From assembly GCA_020848545.1 (NCBI GenBank), contig JADLHZ010000065.1, positions 24,623 through 88,622 of the forward strand: a stretch of 64,000 nt of DNA. The letters are read 5' to 3'. A program made the position numbers and the translations under genes. Below the pieces are notes generated by a model. The model searched no databases, had not been told where the DNA came from, and worked only from the letters and a program-made list of their open reading frames with translations. Of the stretch, positions 8,201 through 17,002 are shown in pieces (within the stretch, counting starts at the first letter, position 1; each line of letters opens with the position of its first letter). The DNA comes from Deltaproteobacteria bacterium (GTDB lineage Bacteria > Myxococcota > JADLHZ01).

Positions 8201-8902
8201 TCACGCGACGGCAGTCTCGGGCTCGGCGCGCGCGGCGCGTGACACCCGCACGAGCTCCGCCCGGGTGACGCCGAGCTGCTTCAGCACCGGGAAGTAGACT
8301 TTTTGCAGGAACATATTGCGATCGATGTCGCCCATCTCGCGCATGACGTTGATGCGGCTGTCGTAGTCCTCGATGAGATCTTCGCCCGGCATGCGGAAGT
8401 TCTTCGCGACGTGCGCGATGTCTTTGATCGTGCCGTCGCGATCTTCGCCGAGCAGCACCTTGACGACGCCTTGATAGAAGCGCGTGTGGGCGATCTCGTC
8501 TCGGCCGATGAAGTCGTAGATCTGCCAGAGGCAGTGATCGTTCTCGCGCTCTTTGGCGACTTCGCGCTGGCGGCAGTAGATGAAGAAGGTCGCCATCTCT
8601 TGGAAGCAGCCGTAGATCGTCATCTGCCGGCAGGACTGAAACGGCGTCGTCCAGCGCTTCGCGAAGGTCTTCTGCTGCAAGTCGAACATCTGCTCAGGCG
8701 TGCGCTTCTTGCTGCGCATCAGGTATTCCATGAGCACGAGGGAGTGCTTCGACTCTTCGTAGCCCCAGTTCGATTGGAACCACATGGTGCCGAAGTACGG
8801 GCGCACGGCGTTCAAACCGCCGCCGATGTAGTCGGGCAGGTACTCTTTGTAGAGCTTCTCCTCGAGCGCGTGCCGAGGAAGCGCTGCGCCGACATTTGTC
8901 AT
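8201..8902 (-). CDS. Acyl-ACP desaturase (ferritin-like di-iron)
   Basis: The likely start is the ATG at 8900-8902 (MTNVGAALPR), giving 233 residues. Codons further upstream run into a dispersed repeat and look non-coding. The di-iron ligand motifs of soluble stearoyl-ACP desaturases are present in order: an N-terminal Glu around 14-15, EESKH (49-53), FQEMATF with Glu102, and DEIAH (135-139), followed by DGT. These enzymes put a cis double bond into an acyl chain while it is bound to ACP. The protein is much shorter than plant or actinobacterial members (about 330 residues or more) and lacks most of the C-terminal region, yet all the metal ligands are there. It may modify chains for the lipid cluster 4 kb away, but that link is only by proximity. 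Confidence 0.8.
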   Translation of the reverse strand: MTNVGAALPRHALEEKLYKEYLPDYIGGGLNAVRPYFGTMWFQSNWGYEESKHSLVLMEYLMRSKKRTPEQMFDLQQKTFAKRWTTPFQSCRQMTIYGCFQEMATFFIYCRQREVAKERENDHCLWQIYDFIGRDEIAHTRFYQGVVKVLLGEDRDGTIKDIAHVAKNFRMPGEDLIEDYDSRINVMREMGDIDRNMFLQKVYFPVLKQLGVTRAELVRVSRAARAEPETAVA

Positions 8903-9022
8903 GCGCGCGGTTCTGGCCAACGCGAACCAAGCGCGCAAGTGTGCAGGCGAGTCGGAAATCCGGATCGCTGGTCGGATCAAACCCTTCGCGCCGATGTAAG
9001 AAAACGTCGAGGTTGGTGCAAA

Positions 9023-9097
9023 GGCGCGACCGAGTGAGCAGCGCAGGCGGGGCGGAGCTACGTCGAGCAGCGGAGCGACCAAGCAACGAAGCAGTTG
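9023..9097. repeat. Dispersed GC-rich intergenic repeat, copy 1
   Basis: This stretch between the genes at 9114 and 8902 matches 14247-14320 over about 70 bases in the same orientation. Shared blocks are GGCGCGACCGAG, GAGCAGCGCAGGCG, CGAGCAGCG and AGCGACCAAGCAACGAAG. Spurious reading frames on both copies give similar peptides (PALLSRSRL-like), which explains false upstream extensions of the desaturase gene. It resembles a REP-like extragenic element. Confidence 0.7.
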
Positions 9098-9113
9098 CGC
9101 CAAGATCGGCGTT

Positions 9114-9827
9114 TTATTCCGGGTCCCAGCTCGACGCCGGCAGCACTTTCCATCCGCTGTCCGTCGCGTCGGTCTTGATCCGGACGACGCGCAACGGCCA
9201 CTGGCGTGGCTTGTCTTTAACCGAGTCCTTCGACTCGACGGTGAACGCCACGTACTCGACTTTGTACGCGCCGGTCTTGTCGGCCTTCTGCAAGATCATC
9301 CGCGCCGGGTTCTTCGGATGCCAATAGATCATTTTGTTGGCGCGGATGACGTCAGCGAACACCGGATACTTCGTGATCAGCTCCTGGCGCAGCTGCTTCG
9401 TCTTCTCGGCCATCTTGCGCGCGTGGTCGACGTTCACTTCCTTCGCGGGATCGCCGGCGCCGCCGAGCGCTGCGCCTTCGCCGAGCAGCTGCAGGCCCGC
9501 TTTGTCCAACGCGTCGACGGCGCTCTGCAGATCGCCGAGCTGACCTTCTTCGCTGCGCGGCTCTTGCTTCGAGACGATCTTCGGGCTGGTCACCGCCGCC
9601 GCCTTCGCATCGAGCGAGACGCCGCCGAGCAAGTAGTCCTTGCCCTGCGCCTTCTTCGGATCAGCGAGCGCGGCCAAATACTTCTCGGCGATCTGCTGCG
9701 GATCTTCGGCTTTCACTTCAGCCTTCGCTTCGGCTTTCTTCGCAGGCGCCGGAGCGGCCGCCGGCGCGGCGAGCGTCGAGAGGGGGAAGAGGAGGGTCAG
9801 GATGGCGAGTAGTTTGTTCACGGCCAC
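9114..9827 (-). CDS. Secreted or periplasmic protein of unknown function
   Basis: The protein has up to 237 residues from a GTG at 9825-9827. A second GTG two codons later gives MNKLLAILTLLFPLSTLAAPA, which is a cleaner signal peptide. After the signal comes a low-complexity Ala/Pro/Lys/Glu linker, then a helical middle region (AVDALDKAGLQLLGEG, HARKMAEKTKQLRQELI). The C-terminal domain is beta-rich and contains WHPKNPARM and VVRIKTDATDSGWKVLPAS. I do not recognise the family. It lies between the MtfA-like peptidase and the desaturase, with all three on the reverse strand. The 3' side holds a dispersed repeat rather than a clear terminator. Confidence 0.6.
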   Translation of the reverse strand: MAVNKLLAILTLLFPLSTLAAPAAAPAPAKKAEAKAEVKAEDPQQIAEKYLAALADPKKAQGKDYLLGGVSLDAKAAAVTSPKIVSKQEPRSEEGQLGDLQSAVDALDKAGLQLLGEGAALGGAGDPAKEVNVDHARKMAEKTKQLRQELITKYPVFADVIRANKMIYWHPKNPARMILQKADKTGAYKVEYVAFTVESKDSVKDKPRQWPLRVVRIKTDATDSGWKVLPASSWDPE

Positions 9828-9863
9828 GACTCTAGCCGTTCGCGAACGGAGCGCAAGAGGTGT

Positions 9864-10592
9864 TCAAGGTTCCGCCTCGGCAGCCGGATCGATGCGGTAA
9901 TACGCCACGAGCACGTCGTAGAGCTCCTGGTGCCGCTTCTGCATCTGCCGTGGCTTCTCGAAGAACGCCTCGGTGGCGACGGCGAAGAACTCCGCCTCGT
10001 TCGTCGCACCATAACGCCTGAGCACCGCGCGCCGCTCGCTCTTGTCTCGCAACGCGAAGAACGCCTTGCCCATGGTCTTCGCCCACGGCTGATAGGCGGC
10101 GATTTCATCGAGCACCGGCGTGCCGTCGAACTGGCCGTCGACGATGTCGAGCACGTGCGCGAACTCGTGCATGCCGGTGTTGTGGCCATCGTCTTTGTTC
10201 TTCAAGCCGGCGATGACGGCGTCGTAAGACAAGACGACGGTGCCCCAGGTATGCGCTTCGCCGAAGACCACGGTGCCTCCCTGCTCTTTGTGCTGATAGT
10301 GCGACTTGTACACCACGATCTCGGTCAGCCTTTGATAGTGCTCGCCCGGCAAGTTCATCACGAGGCGCGCGGCGGCGGCAGAGATCGTGACGACCACGGT
10401 GTCATCGATCGCCATGTCTTTGGTCGGAATGAAGTGCTTCGTCCGCGCGAAGATCTTGAGCTTCGTCTCGAAGCGCTCGCGCGCCGCGGCGTCGAGGCGC
10501 GGATAGAACGGCACGTTCATCCGCAAGATCTCGCGCCAAGCCTCGGGAAAGGGCTGCCTCGCGGCGCGCCAGCGGAAGAAGTAGCCGAGCAT
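9864..10592 (-). CDS. MtfA-like zinc metallopeptidase (M90 family)
   Basis: This 242-residue protein has the zinc-binding sequence HEFAH at 142-146, followed by NEAEFFAVATEAFFEKP (198-214), which supplies the third Glu ligand. This is the arrangement in MtfA (peptidase family M90). Other family blocks are VFGEAHTWGTVVLSYD and a short hydrophobic N-terminus MLGYFFRWR. In E. coli MtfA binds the regulator Mlc and has aminopeptidase activity, but no Mlc or PTS gene is visible here, so the substrate is unknown. The gene is divergent from the large gene at 10643, with only 50 bases between them. Family confidence is high because both the zinc motif and the downstream Glu block are intact. Confidence 0.85.
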   Translation of the reverse strand: MLGYFFRWRAARQPFPEAWREILRMNVPFYPRLDAAARERFETKLKIFARTKHFIPTKDMAIDDTVVVTISAAAARLVMNLPGEHYQRLTEIVVYKSHYQHKEQGGTVVFGEAHTWGTVVLSYDAVIAGLKNKDDGHNTGMHEFAHVLDIVDGQFDGTPVLDEIAAYQPWAKTMGKAFFALRDKSERRAVLRRYGATNEAEFFAVATEAFFEKPRQMQKRHQELYDVLVAYYRIDPAAEAEP

Positions 10593-10642
10593 GTTCGCCC
10601 CTTACCTTAGCCAAAGCCTCGACGTCGGGGTACTACATCCAC

Positions 10643-13600
10643 ATGGCTTCGATCACGAATACCCCGCCGCGAAGCACCGTTCAACAAACCCCCGCCGAGC
10701 AAGGCGCCGCCAAAACGGAAGCGAAGACGTCAGACGCGATGGCGAAGATCGCCGGCGACAAGGCCGCGCGCGATGTGTTGGTGAAGACGCAGGGGTCGCC
10801 AGCGGGCGCGCCAGTCGGCTCGAGCACGGCGATCATCGGCGCTGTCGGCGGCACCGCGACGGTGCTCACCGAGGACGCGAAAGCGACCTTGCAGGCGCTG
10901 GTGAAGACGCTCGCCGCCGGCTTGCCCGAGGGCCAAGCGGGGGAGTTCCTGCAAGCAGACTTTCCGCGCCTCGAACGGCCGGTGCCGACGATCGTGGACG
11001 CCAAGGCATTTGCTTCGCTGCTCGTCGCGGACGAGGCCTCGAGCATGCGCCTCTTCGGCAACGAGACGCCGACGAAGCCAGAAGGCAAGCGCGCGCCGCA
11101 AGGGCTCGACCTCGGGCGTGATCTCGCGCGCGACGTCGCGGTGAGCGGCCCGGTCACCGCCGGCCAGATCGCGATCGGCGGGCTGAGCAAGACACAGCAG
11201 CAAACGCTCGCCAAGGTGGCCGAACAAACGCGCGACCTGCTGAGCAAGTGGCGGCCAGGGCCGGGCGCTGCGAAGCCGGGCGAGCCCTGGCAAGACATCG
11301 AGATCCCTGGCCCCGAGCTCGTGAAGCTCGAAGGCCTCATGGGCACGCTCGGCGGCAGCATCGACTGGGCGAACGCCGACCCGATCCTCCTCGCGCAGAT
11401 CATCATGATGGAGATCGCGCGCGACAACGAAAAAGATCTCAAGGAGATCTTGAACCAAGCGGACGCGAACAACAAACGCCGCGCCACGATGCGCAAGTTC
11501 GTCACCGAAGCGAAAGCGCAATCGGCGGCCCTGACGGCGAAGTTGCGTGGGCTCTACGACGAGCGCTGCAACTTGCCGAAGGACGATCCCCGCTTCATCG
11601 ATCGGGCGGTCGTTTCCTTCGATCAATTCGCCGTCGCGCAGAAGCTCTGCATCGTGAGCGGCGATATCAGCTCGCCCGGAAACGACGAGCTCCCCGGCGC
11701 GATCGCCGACGTGGACGTGTCGCCGAACGAAGCGGTGTTTCCGCCCGGCGGCGCCGCCGAATTTTCGCCGGAGATCTGCGACCTCGCCGAAAAGCTGAAG
11801 CTCACGCCTGACGAAGTGAGCCGGCTGCAACGCGTGTGGTGCGCGCTGCCCGGCCCCGAGCGCGCCAAGTTCGGCGGCGACTTTCACGTTTGGCTGCTCA
11901 CCTCTGCGAGCGCAGGCGGCGTCGGGCTCAGTGGCGCACCGGACGCTGCCCAGAGCGCGATCGCCGGGCCTTATCTCACCGCGCACGATCCCAAGGTGAC
12001 AACCGCGCAGCAGGCGGCCAAGTACGGCGTCACCGGCGAACAGATCGATGCGCTCTATGCGGCCTTCAGCGCGCTGCCGGCGAGCGAGCGCACGGCGTTC
12101 TTCGGCGACGACTTCGAAACCTGGCTGCAGAGCGCGAGCGGACCGAACCTCGACGCCGGTAAGGCGGGCCAGAGCGCTGCCGCGGCCACGTTCTTGGCTA
12201 AGGAAGCGCCGCTCGTCAGCGTCGAAGCGATCGCGCAGACCTACGGCTTGGGCATGGGCGAAGCGCTCGCGTTGCGCGACTACTTCATGGCGATGTCGCC
12301 GGCGCAGCGCAACCTCTACGGCAACGACATTCATCGCTTCATCGCCGAAGGGGTGAAGCTCGAAGTCGGCGGTGACCACGACGCCCAAACGGCGAAGATC
12401 GCCGCCTACTTTGCCGCCGAGCGCACGCGTTTGGATCCGCCTGCGAAAGCCCGCGGTCCACAAGCATCCGGGCCAATGACGACGAAGGAGAAGACCGGCC
12501 CGCCACTCACACCGGAACAGCAGCTCGACAAGCTGCGAGAGAAAGCCTTCAACATCGGCCACGACTATCTCGGCGACGGCGGGTCCCCGCAAGCCGAGCT
12601 CGACGGTGCGATCGCCGAGCTGACGCAGGCCGTGTTGCTCGAGCAGCACTGCATCGCCGAAGGCACGTCGTCGTTCGAAGCCGGGCAAAAGCGCGAAGAC
12701 GCCGAGAAGAAGCTCGCCGAGATCATCAACGGCATCACCGATCCGGCGCAGCGCGAAAAGGCGCGCGAGTACGTCAACACGCGCATGCAAGAAGTGGCGA
12801 TGAACCTCGATGCGGCGAAGGCCGAAGGGCTCACGCCGTCCGACATCGCCGCCGAGCAGGAGGCGCGCGGCGAGCAAGTCAGCGATCCGTTGGCGACGAC
12901 CGACATCACCGACAAGAGCAAAGCCCAAGGATCACAGCGCGAGTCCTACAACGAATTCGTGGATCCGCTGTACCAGGCCGACCATGACGCGTGGTCGGCG
13001 CAAGTCGCGAATTGGAACACGGAGCGGCAGGGGCAACTGCCACGCGAGCCGCAGCGCATGGATCAGAAGTATCAATTGGCGTTTCAGCATCACATCTACG
13101 AGATGACCGGCGAGTGGCCGCCGAGCATCGTCGGCCTGCCGAAAGACGAAAACGGAGACTACTACTACGAGGTCTCGCAAGACGACGGCGACCAAGGCTC
13201 GACCGACGTTCTCGTCACGTCGACCGCCGGCGGGCTCGAGCGCGAAGACGACACGGCCAAGTACGTGGACCCTGAGGCGCTGGATGCGGCGGCCGCGCAG
13301 CTGCGCGCGATCGGGACGGGTACGAAGTACACCTCAGACGTACCGCTGACCGATCCAGACAGCAACACGCAGCGCGACATCATCACCGAATACGAGAACG
13401 CAACGGGCACGTACGCGAGCGAGCCGCACGAACCGGGCCCGGTCATGGAGCCGAGCGCCGACGTGCGCGCCGCCGCCGACGCGTTGAAGCAGCCGATCGA
13501 TCACTCGACCTCGCAGACGCAGCGGCAAAACGTGCGAGAGATCTCGCTCGCCGAGCTGTCGACGAGCATCGAGCGCTGGGAGAACGAGAAGGACTCGGCT

Positions 13601-13735
13601 GGCGATCTCGGCGAGTCGCTGCAGCTCAAGCTGCAAATGGCGATGGAGCGGTACACGCGGGCGTTCACCACGTGCTCGAACATCCTAAAGAAGATCTCGG
13701 AAGCCTCGAGCTCGATGATCGCGAACCTGAAGTGA
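10643..13735 (+). CDS. Large protein with type III needle-like C-terminus
   Basis: This 1030-residue, mostly helical protein has no signal peptide and a Ser/Thr/Gln/Ala-rich N-terminus (MASITNTPPRSTVQQTPAEQ), as type III secreted proteins often have. Three related repeats of about 75 residues begin near 381, 457 and 530. Each contains a variant of ALPASERTAFFGDDFETWL. A region near 600-720 is rich in charged helices. The last 27 residues (1004-1030), starting YTRAFTTCSNILKKISEA, align without gaps to the end of the needle protein MxiH as I remember it, sharing Y, T, S, N, K, I, I and N at the same spacing. A TPR chaperone-like gene follows after 8 bases. I infer a secreted effector, translocator or needle-tip protein. 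No other secretion gene is in the window. Confidence 0.55.
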   Translation: MASITNTPPRSTVQQTPAEQGAAKTEAKTSDAMAKIAGDKAARDVLVKTQGSPAGAPVGSSTAIIGAVGGTATVLTEDAKATLQALVKTLAAGLPEGQAGEFLQADFPRLERPVPTIVDAKAFASLLVADEASSMRLFGNETPTKPEGKRAPQGLDLGRDLARDVAVSGPVTAGQIAIGGLSKTQQQTLAKVAEQTRDLLSKWRPGPGAAKPGEPWQDIEIPGPELVKLEGLMGTLGGSIDWANADPILLAQIIMMEIARDNEKDLKEILNQADANNKRRATMRKFVTEAKAQSAALTAKLRGLYDERCNLPKDDPRFIDRAVVSFDQFAVAQKLCIVSGDISSPGNDELPGAIADVDVSPNEAVFPPGGAAEFSPEICDLAEKLKLTPDEVSRLQRVWCALPGPERAKFGGDFHVWLLTSASAGGVGLSGAPDAAQSAIAGPYLTAHDPKVTTAQQAAKYGVTGEQIDALYAAFSALPASERTAFFGDDFETWLQSASGPNLDAGKAGQSAAAATFLAKEAPLVSVEAIAQTYGLGMGEALALRDYFMAMSPAQRNLYGNDIHRFIAEGVKLEVGGDHDAQTAKIAAYFAAERTRLDPPAKARGPQASGPMTTKEKTGPPLTPEQQLDKLREKAFNIGHDYLGDGGSPQAELDGAIAELTQAVLLEQHCIAEGTSSFEAGQKREDAEKKLAEIINGITDPAQREKAREYVNTRMQEVAMNLDAAKAEGLTPSDIAAEQEARGEQVSDPLATTDITDKSKAQGSQRESYNEFVDPLYQADHDAWSAQVANWNTERQGQLPREPQRMDQKYQLAFQHHIYEMTGEWPPSIVGLPKDENGDYYYEVSQDDGDQGSTDVLVTSTAGGLEREDDTAKYVDPEALDAAAAQLRAIGTGTKYTSDVPLTDPDSNTQRDIITEYENATGTYASEPHEPGPVMEPSADVRAAADALKQPIDHSTSQTQRQNVREISLAELSTSIERWENEKDSAGDLGESLQLKLQMAMERYTRAFTTCSNILKKISEASSSMIANLK

Positions 13736-13743
13736 GGGCCACC

Positions 13744-14196
13744 ATGACGCAGACCAAACCGCTGCCGATTGCCGCGCAGATTCACCGTCCTTGGTCGCCA
13801 GCGCAAGCGGCCGGCTTCGCCCATCACGCGATGCTGCTGCGAGCGCGAGGCGAGCATGCCTTGGCCGCCGAAGCGCTGCGGCATGCTTTGGCTGGCGCCC
13901 CGCGCCGCGCCGACTACTGGGGCGCGCTCGGCGTCTGCTTGGCGGAAGCGCATCAATACGAAGCCGCGCGGCGCGCCGTAAGCCGTGCGCTGCGCCTCGA
14001 CGCGGCGAAGGTGGATCTCTGGTGCGTCTTCGGCGAGCTCTCGCTCGAGCTCTTCGACTACAACGCCGCCGTGCACGCGTTCGGCAAATGCATCGCGCTC
14101 GATGCGAGGGCGAAGCACCCGGCTGGCATCCGAGCGCGCGCGTTGGTCATGAAGCTCGATTGGACGTTGAAGCAGGCCTCGGGCGCGAAGAGCTGA
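13744..14196 (+). CDS. TPR protein, SycD/LcrH-like secretion chaperone
   Basis: This 150-residue protein starts at the ATG at 13744, 8 bases after the previous stop, with GAGGG as ribosome binding site. It is made almost entirely of about three tetratricopeptide repeats, for example LLRARGEHALAAEALRHAL, YWGALGVCLAEAHQYEAARR and VWCVFGELSLELFDYNAAVH-like segments. Its length, the number of repeats and the position right after a large secreted-type gene fit class II type III secretion chaperones such as SycD/LcrH, which hold translocators before export. Generic TPR proteins look similar, so the role depends on the upstream gene. The stop is followed by a dispersed repeat in a 142-base convergent gap. 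Confidence 0.6.
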   Translation: MTQTKPLPIAAQIHRPWSPAQAAGFAHHAMLLRARGEHALAAEALRHALAGAPRRADYWGALGVCLAEAHQYEAARRAVSRALRLDAAKVDLWCVFGELSLELFDYNAAVHAFGKCIALDARAKHPAGIRARALVMKLDWTLKQASGAKS

Positions 14197-14246
14197 CGCG
14201 CGCAAGACCCTCGCAGGCCGCGCGTTCGAGAAGGGTTCATATCCGA

Positions 14247-14320
14247 GGCGCGACCGAGAGAGCAGCGCAGGCGTACTTCCCGTACGCCGAGCAGCGCAGC
14301 GACCAAGCAACGAAGGAGAT
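14247..14320. repeat. Dispersed GC-rich intergenic repeat, copy 2
   Basis: This is the second copy of the element at 9023-9097, here between the convergent genes ending at 14196 and 14339. The centre forms a hairpin, GCGTAC-TTCCC-GTACGC, which copy 1 lacks. The flanks (GGCGCGACCGAG and AGCGACCAAGCAACGAAG) are nearly identical in the two copies. Confidence 0.7.
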
Positions 14321-14338
14321 GGGCCCTTATCGGACGCG

Positions 14339-14806
14339 CTAACGCTTCTTCTTGGCGTCCGAATACACCTTCATCGAGAAGCCGATGCGATCGAGGAACG
14401 CCTTCGTCTCGCTCATCGTCTGCTGCGTCATCGGCGATCGCAGCTCGGGGTCGTTCTCGAAGAGCCAAGCGATGAGCTCGTCGAGCGTGCGCCGCTTGTT
14501 CGCCGCCTTCTCTTCTTGCAAGCGCTTGATCTCCGTGTCGATGCGCGCGTCGTCTTTGTCGAGCGCGGCTTGCTGCGCGGCGAACGCTTTCTGCGAGTCC
14601 GGCGGCGATGCGCTCGGCGAGGGCGCGAGCGCTGCCTTGTTCCCCTGCTGCGCGCTCGCCGACTGCCCGACCATCCAGGCCGTGTCCTTGCCCTCTTCGC
14701 GAAGCTTGGGGTTCAGATCCAAGATCTTGCGCGCGACGTCGGGGCTCACGCCGCGCGGCTTCTTCTCGCCGAGCTTGCTGCGCCAATCGTTCTTCTCGTC
14801 CGCCAT
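14339..14806 (-). CDS. Small charged cytoplasmic protein, unknown function
   Basis: This 155-residue protein has no signal peptide or membrane segment. It starts MADEKNDWRSKLGEKKPRG and continues with a segment resembling a short helical motif (VSPDVARKILDLNPKLREEG). A Ser/Pro/Ala linker follows near 70-88, then a strongly charged coiled-coil-like helix (ALDKDDARIDTEIKRLQEEK). The C-terminal half contains LDELIAWLFENDPELRSPMT and KAFLDRIGFSMKVYSDAKKKR. I do not recognise the family. It is convergent with the TPR gene and divergent from the lipoprotein gene at 14851, with a 44-base gap. It could belong functionally with the needle-like protein, since coiled-coil proteins of this size accompany secretion loci, but nothing in the sequence proves it. 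Confidence 0.55.
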   Translation of the reverse strand: MADEKNDWRSKLGEKKPRGVSPDVARKILDLNPKLREEGKDTAWMVGQSASAQQGNKAALAPSPSASPPDSQKAFAAQQAALDKDDARIDTEIKRLQEEKAANKRRTLDELIAWLFENDPELRSPMTQQTMSETKAFLDRIGFSMKVYSDAKKKR

Positions 14807-14850
14807 GGAAGGAGCGTAGCAGAGCCGTGGCCGCTATACTCGTTCTGTTC

Positions 14851-16992
14851 ATGCGCGCTCGCTTCGTCACCGTCGTGGTGCTGACGCTGCTCACTAGCTG
14901 CGTCCGTTTCGCCAAGATCGATCCGCCGCCGATCGCGCTGATCGTCGAGCTCCTGCCATCGGTGATCGCGGTCAAAGAGCTCGGCGCCGACGGCAGGTAC
15001 ATCTTGGCAGCGCGCGTCTCGATGCACGCTTCGCTCACCGCCACGATCAGCGTTTACGACGCTGACACCTTGCTCGCGGAGGTCGCCGTCGCCGATGCGA
15101 ACATCGTCGAGATCCCGTGGTCTCCTCCCCCCGGCGAGGACCGCGTCCATACGTTGACCTTCGTCGCGCGTGACAGCCTCGGGCGCGCGACCGAGCCGGA
15201 GGTGCACGCGGTCAGCGTCGAGCTCGCTCTGCCTGCGATCACCGCGATCACCGCCAAGCCGGTGCTCGCCGATCGCACGAAGCTCGACCTCACGTGGACC
15301 GTGAGCGGCGACTTCGCGCGGACGGTGCTGAGCTACGGCCAGACCGTGCTCGAGCTTGCAGCGCCGACGAACAACGTGCGCCTCGACGCGCTGGCCCCCG
15401 ACGAGGAGATCTCGGTGACGGCGAGCGTCTTTCGTAGCAACGGCAACGGGACGACCGCCTTCGTCATCGGCACGCCGGGGGTGCTCTTCGTGCAGCCCGG
15501 GGCGAACGCGGCGATCGCCGACGGCGCCAGCGCGCGGCCGTATGCGACGATCGGCGCCGCGCTGATGGCGGCGTCGAGCGCGACGCCGCTCATCGTGCAC
15601 GCCGGTGCCGGCACCTACTCCGAAGCCAGCGGCGAGTCGTTTCCGATCATCGTGCCGCCGCGCCATACGCTGCGCGGCCAACGCAACGCCAGTGGCGCAC
15701 TCGAATCGATCATCAGCGGCAGCGGGCCGTATACGCAGCAGGATCCGAAGTCGGACGTCGATCCCGGAACGCCGGTGGCTCTGTGTCCGGCCATCTACGC
15801 GCAAGGCGACGCGAGTAAGGGCGCGCCGAGCGACGCCGACGCGCCGACCATTCGCGACTTGCGCCTGCAGACGCCGGTGACGACGCCGCCCGGCTGCACC
15901 GCCAAGGTCGGTGGCGTCATCAGCTATCTGACAAACGCGCGCGTCAGCGATCTCGAGGTCGCCGGCACCGGCGCGCAGGACTTCGGCATCGCGGCCTTCG
16001 GGGCTCGCTATCCGAGCGCGCCGCGCTTCGAGCGCAACATCGTGACCGGCGCGCAATCGAGCGCAACGATCTTCGGCGCCGCCTACGCGCAGCTCGTCCG
16101 CAACACGCTGCAGGGCGGCTCGTCGACCATGACCTGCCTGTTCATCCCGAGTGCGGAGCAAGGCGCCACCCCAGGCTTCATCATGATCCTTGGCAACACG
16201 ATCAGCGGCTGCCGCGTGGGCGTTTCGCTCGCCAACGATGCGCGCGTGATCCTGGCAGCCGACAACGGTGTGCGCAATACAATCACCGTCGGCACGACGA
16301 GCGGCGGCACCGTCGCCGGCGTCGCGCTCACGAACAGCACCTTGGGATCGCAGGCGGCCGTCTGCGGCACCGACATCACCGTCACGCCCTCGACCGGCCT
16401 CAGCTTCGGCGTGTTCAACAACGCGGCCATCCGGGACGACAAGGGCTTCCTACAGATCGGCAGCACGCTGGCCGGCGGCCCGACGATCGCCTGCGACGCA
16501 GATCCGACGGTGCGCATCCGCGTGCAGACTCGAGAAGTCCACGGGGTGGCGATCGACAACACCCTCGTCGCCACGATCGCGCACCTCGTCGCAACGAATG
16601 AGGCCTACGCCCAGACCCCCGCCGCGCTCGCGCAGCGGCCAGCCGGGATCGCCTACCGCTCGCCGATCGGCAGCATCACCGTGTCGGAGTCGCGCGTCAG
16701 CGGCTTTCCGATCAACCTCCACCTGGCCGGCGTGCCGAACAACTCGCTGAATCGCCCGTTCAATGCCACCGACGTCTGCGTCGACGCGAGCGCGCTCGCG
16801 GGCCAGGGTGTCGGCGTCGATGGCTTCCCGGCCCCGGCGACGCGCGACTACGACGACTACGGCGCGAGCGGCGCGGCGAACCCAGCGGTGAACTTCTTTT
16901 CGTCGTCGACCGATCGGGTGGCGCAACCCGGTGTCAAGGTCGACCGCTTCGTCTTCGCGCGATCGCCGGCGATGCCGCCCTGCCCGCAGTAG
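14851..16992 (+). CDS. Beta-helix surface lipoprotein (DUF1565-like)
   Basis: This 713-residue lipoprotein begins MRARFVTVVVLTLLTSC, with lipobox Cys17. Residues about 25-215 form beta-rich fibronectin or Ig-like domains. From about 215 on it has the pattern of right-handed parallel beta-helix proteins: the entry motif GASARPYATIGAALMAASSA followed by HAGAGTYSEASGESFPIIVP, then turns such as GALESIISGSG, RFERNIVTGAQSS, LVRNTLQGGSS and ILGNTISGCRVGVSLA. The entry motif is that of the DUF1565 group. Two more lipoproteins in this window (25374 and 27784) share the plan. The likely location is the outer face of the outer membrane. The substrate, if any, is unknown. Its stop is 10 bases from the stop of the convergent gene 17003-17737. 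Confidence 0.7.
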   Translation: MRARFVTVVVLTLLTSCVRFAKIDPPPIALIVELLPSVIAVKELGADGRYILAARVSMHASLTATISVYDADTLLAEVAVADANIVEIPWSPPPGEDRVHTLTFVARDSLGRATEPEVHAVSVELALPAITAITAKPVLADRTKLDLTWTVSGDFARTVLSYGQTVLELAAPTNNVRLDALAPDEEISVTASVFRSNGNGTTAFVIGTPGVLFVQPGANAAIADGASARPYATIGAALMAASSATPLIVHAGAGTYSEASGESFPIIVPPRHTLRGQRNASGALESIISGSGPYTQQDPKSDVDPGTPVALCPAIYAQGDASKGAPSDADAPTIRDLRLQTPVTTPPGCTAKVGGVISYLTNARVSDLEVAGTGAQDFGIAAFGARYPSAPRFERNIVTGAQSSATIFGAAYAQLVRNTLQGGSSTMTCLFIPSAEQGATPGFIMILGNTISGCRVGVSLANDARVILAADNGVRNTITVGTTSGGTVAGVALTNSTLGSQAAVCGTDITVTPSTGLSFGVFNNAAIRDDKGFLQIGSTLAGGPTIACDADPTVRIRVQTREVHGVAIDNTLVATIAHLVATNEAYAQTPAALAQRPAGIAYRSPIGSITVSESRVSGFPINLHLAGVPNNSLNRPFNATDVCVDASALAGQGVGVDGFPAPATRDYDDYGASGAANPAVNFFSSSTDRVAQPGVKVDRFVFARSPAMPPCPQ

Positions 16993-17002
16993 CCTAACGA
17001 CT

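Noticed and set aside
8903..9103. An N-terminal extension of 67 residues for the desaturase
   Set aside because: The extension runs through a dispersed repeat also found at 14247-14320, and its peptide resembles the false peptide there.
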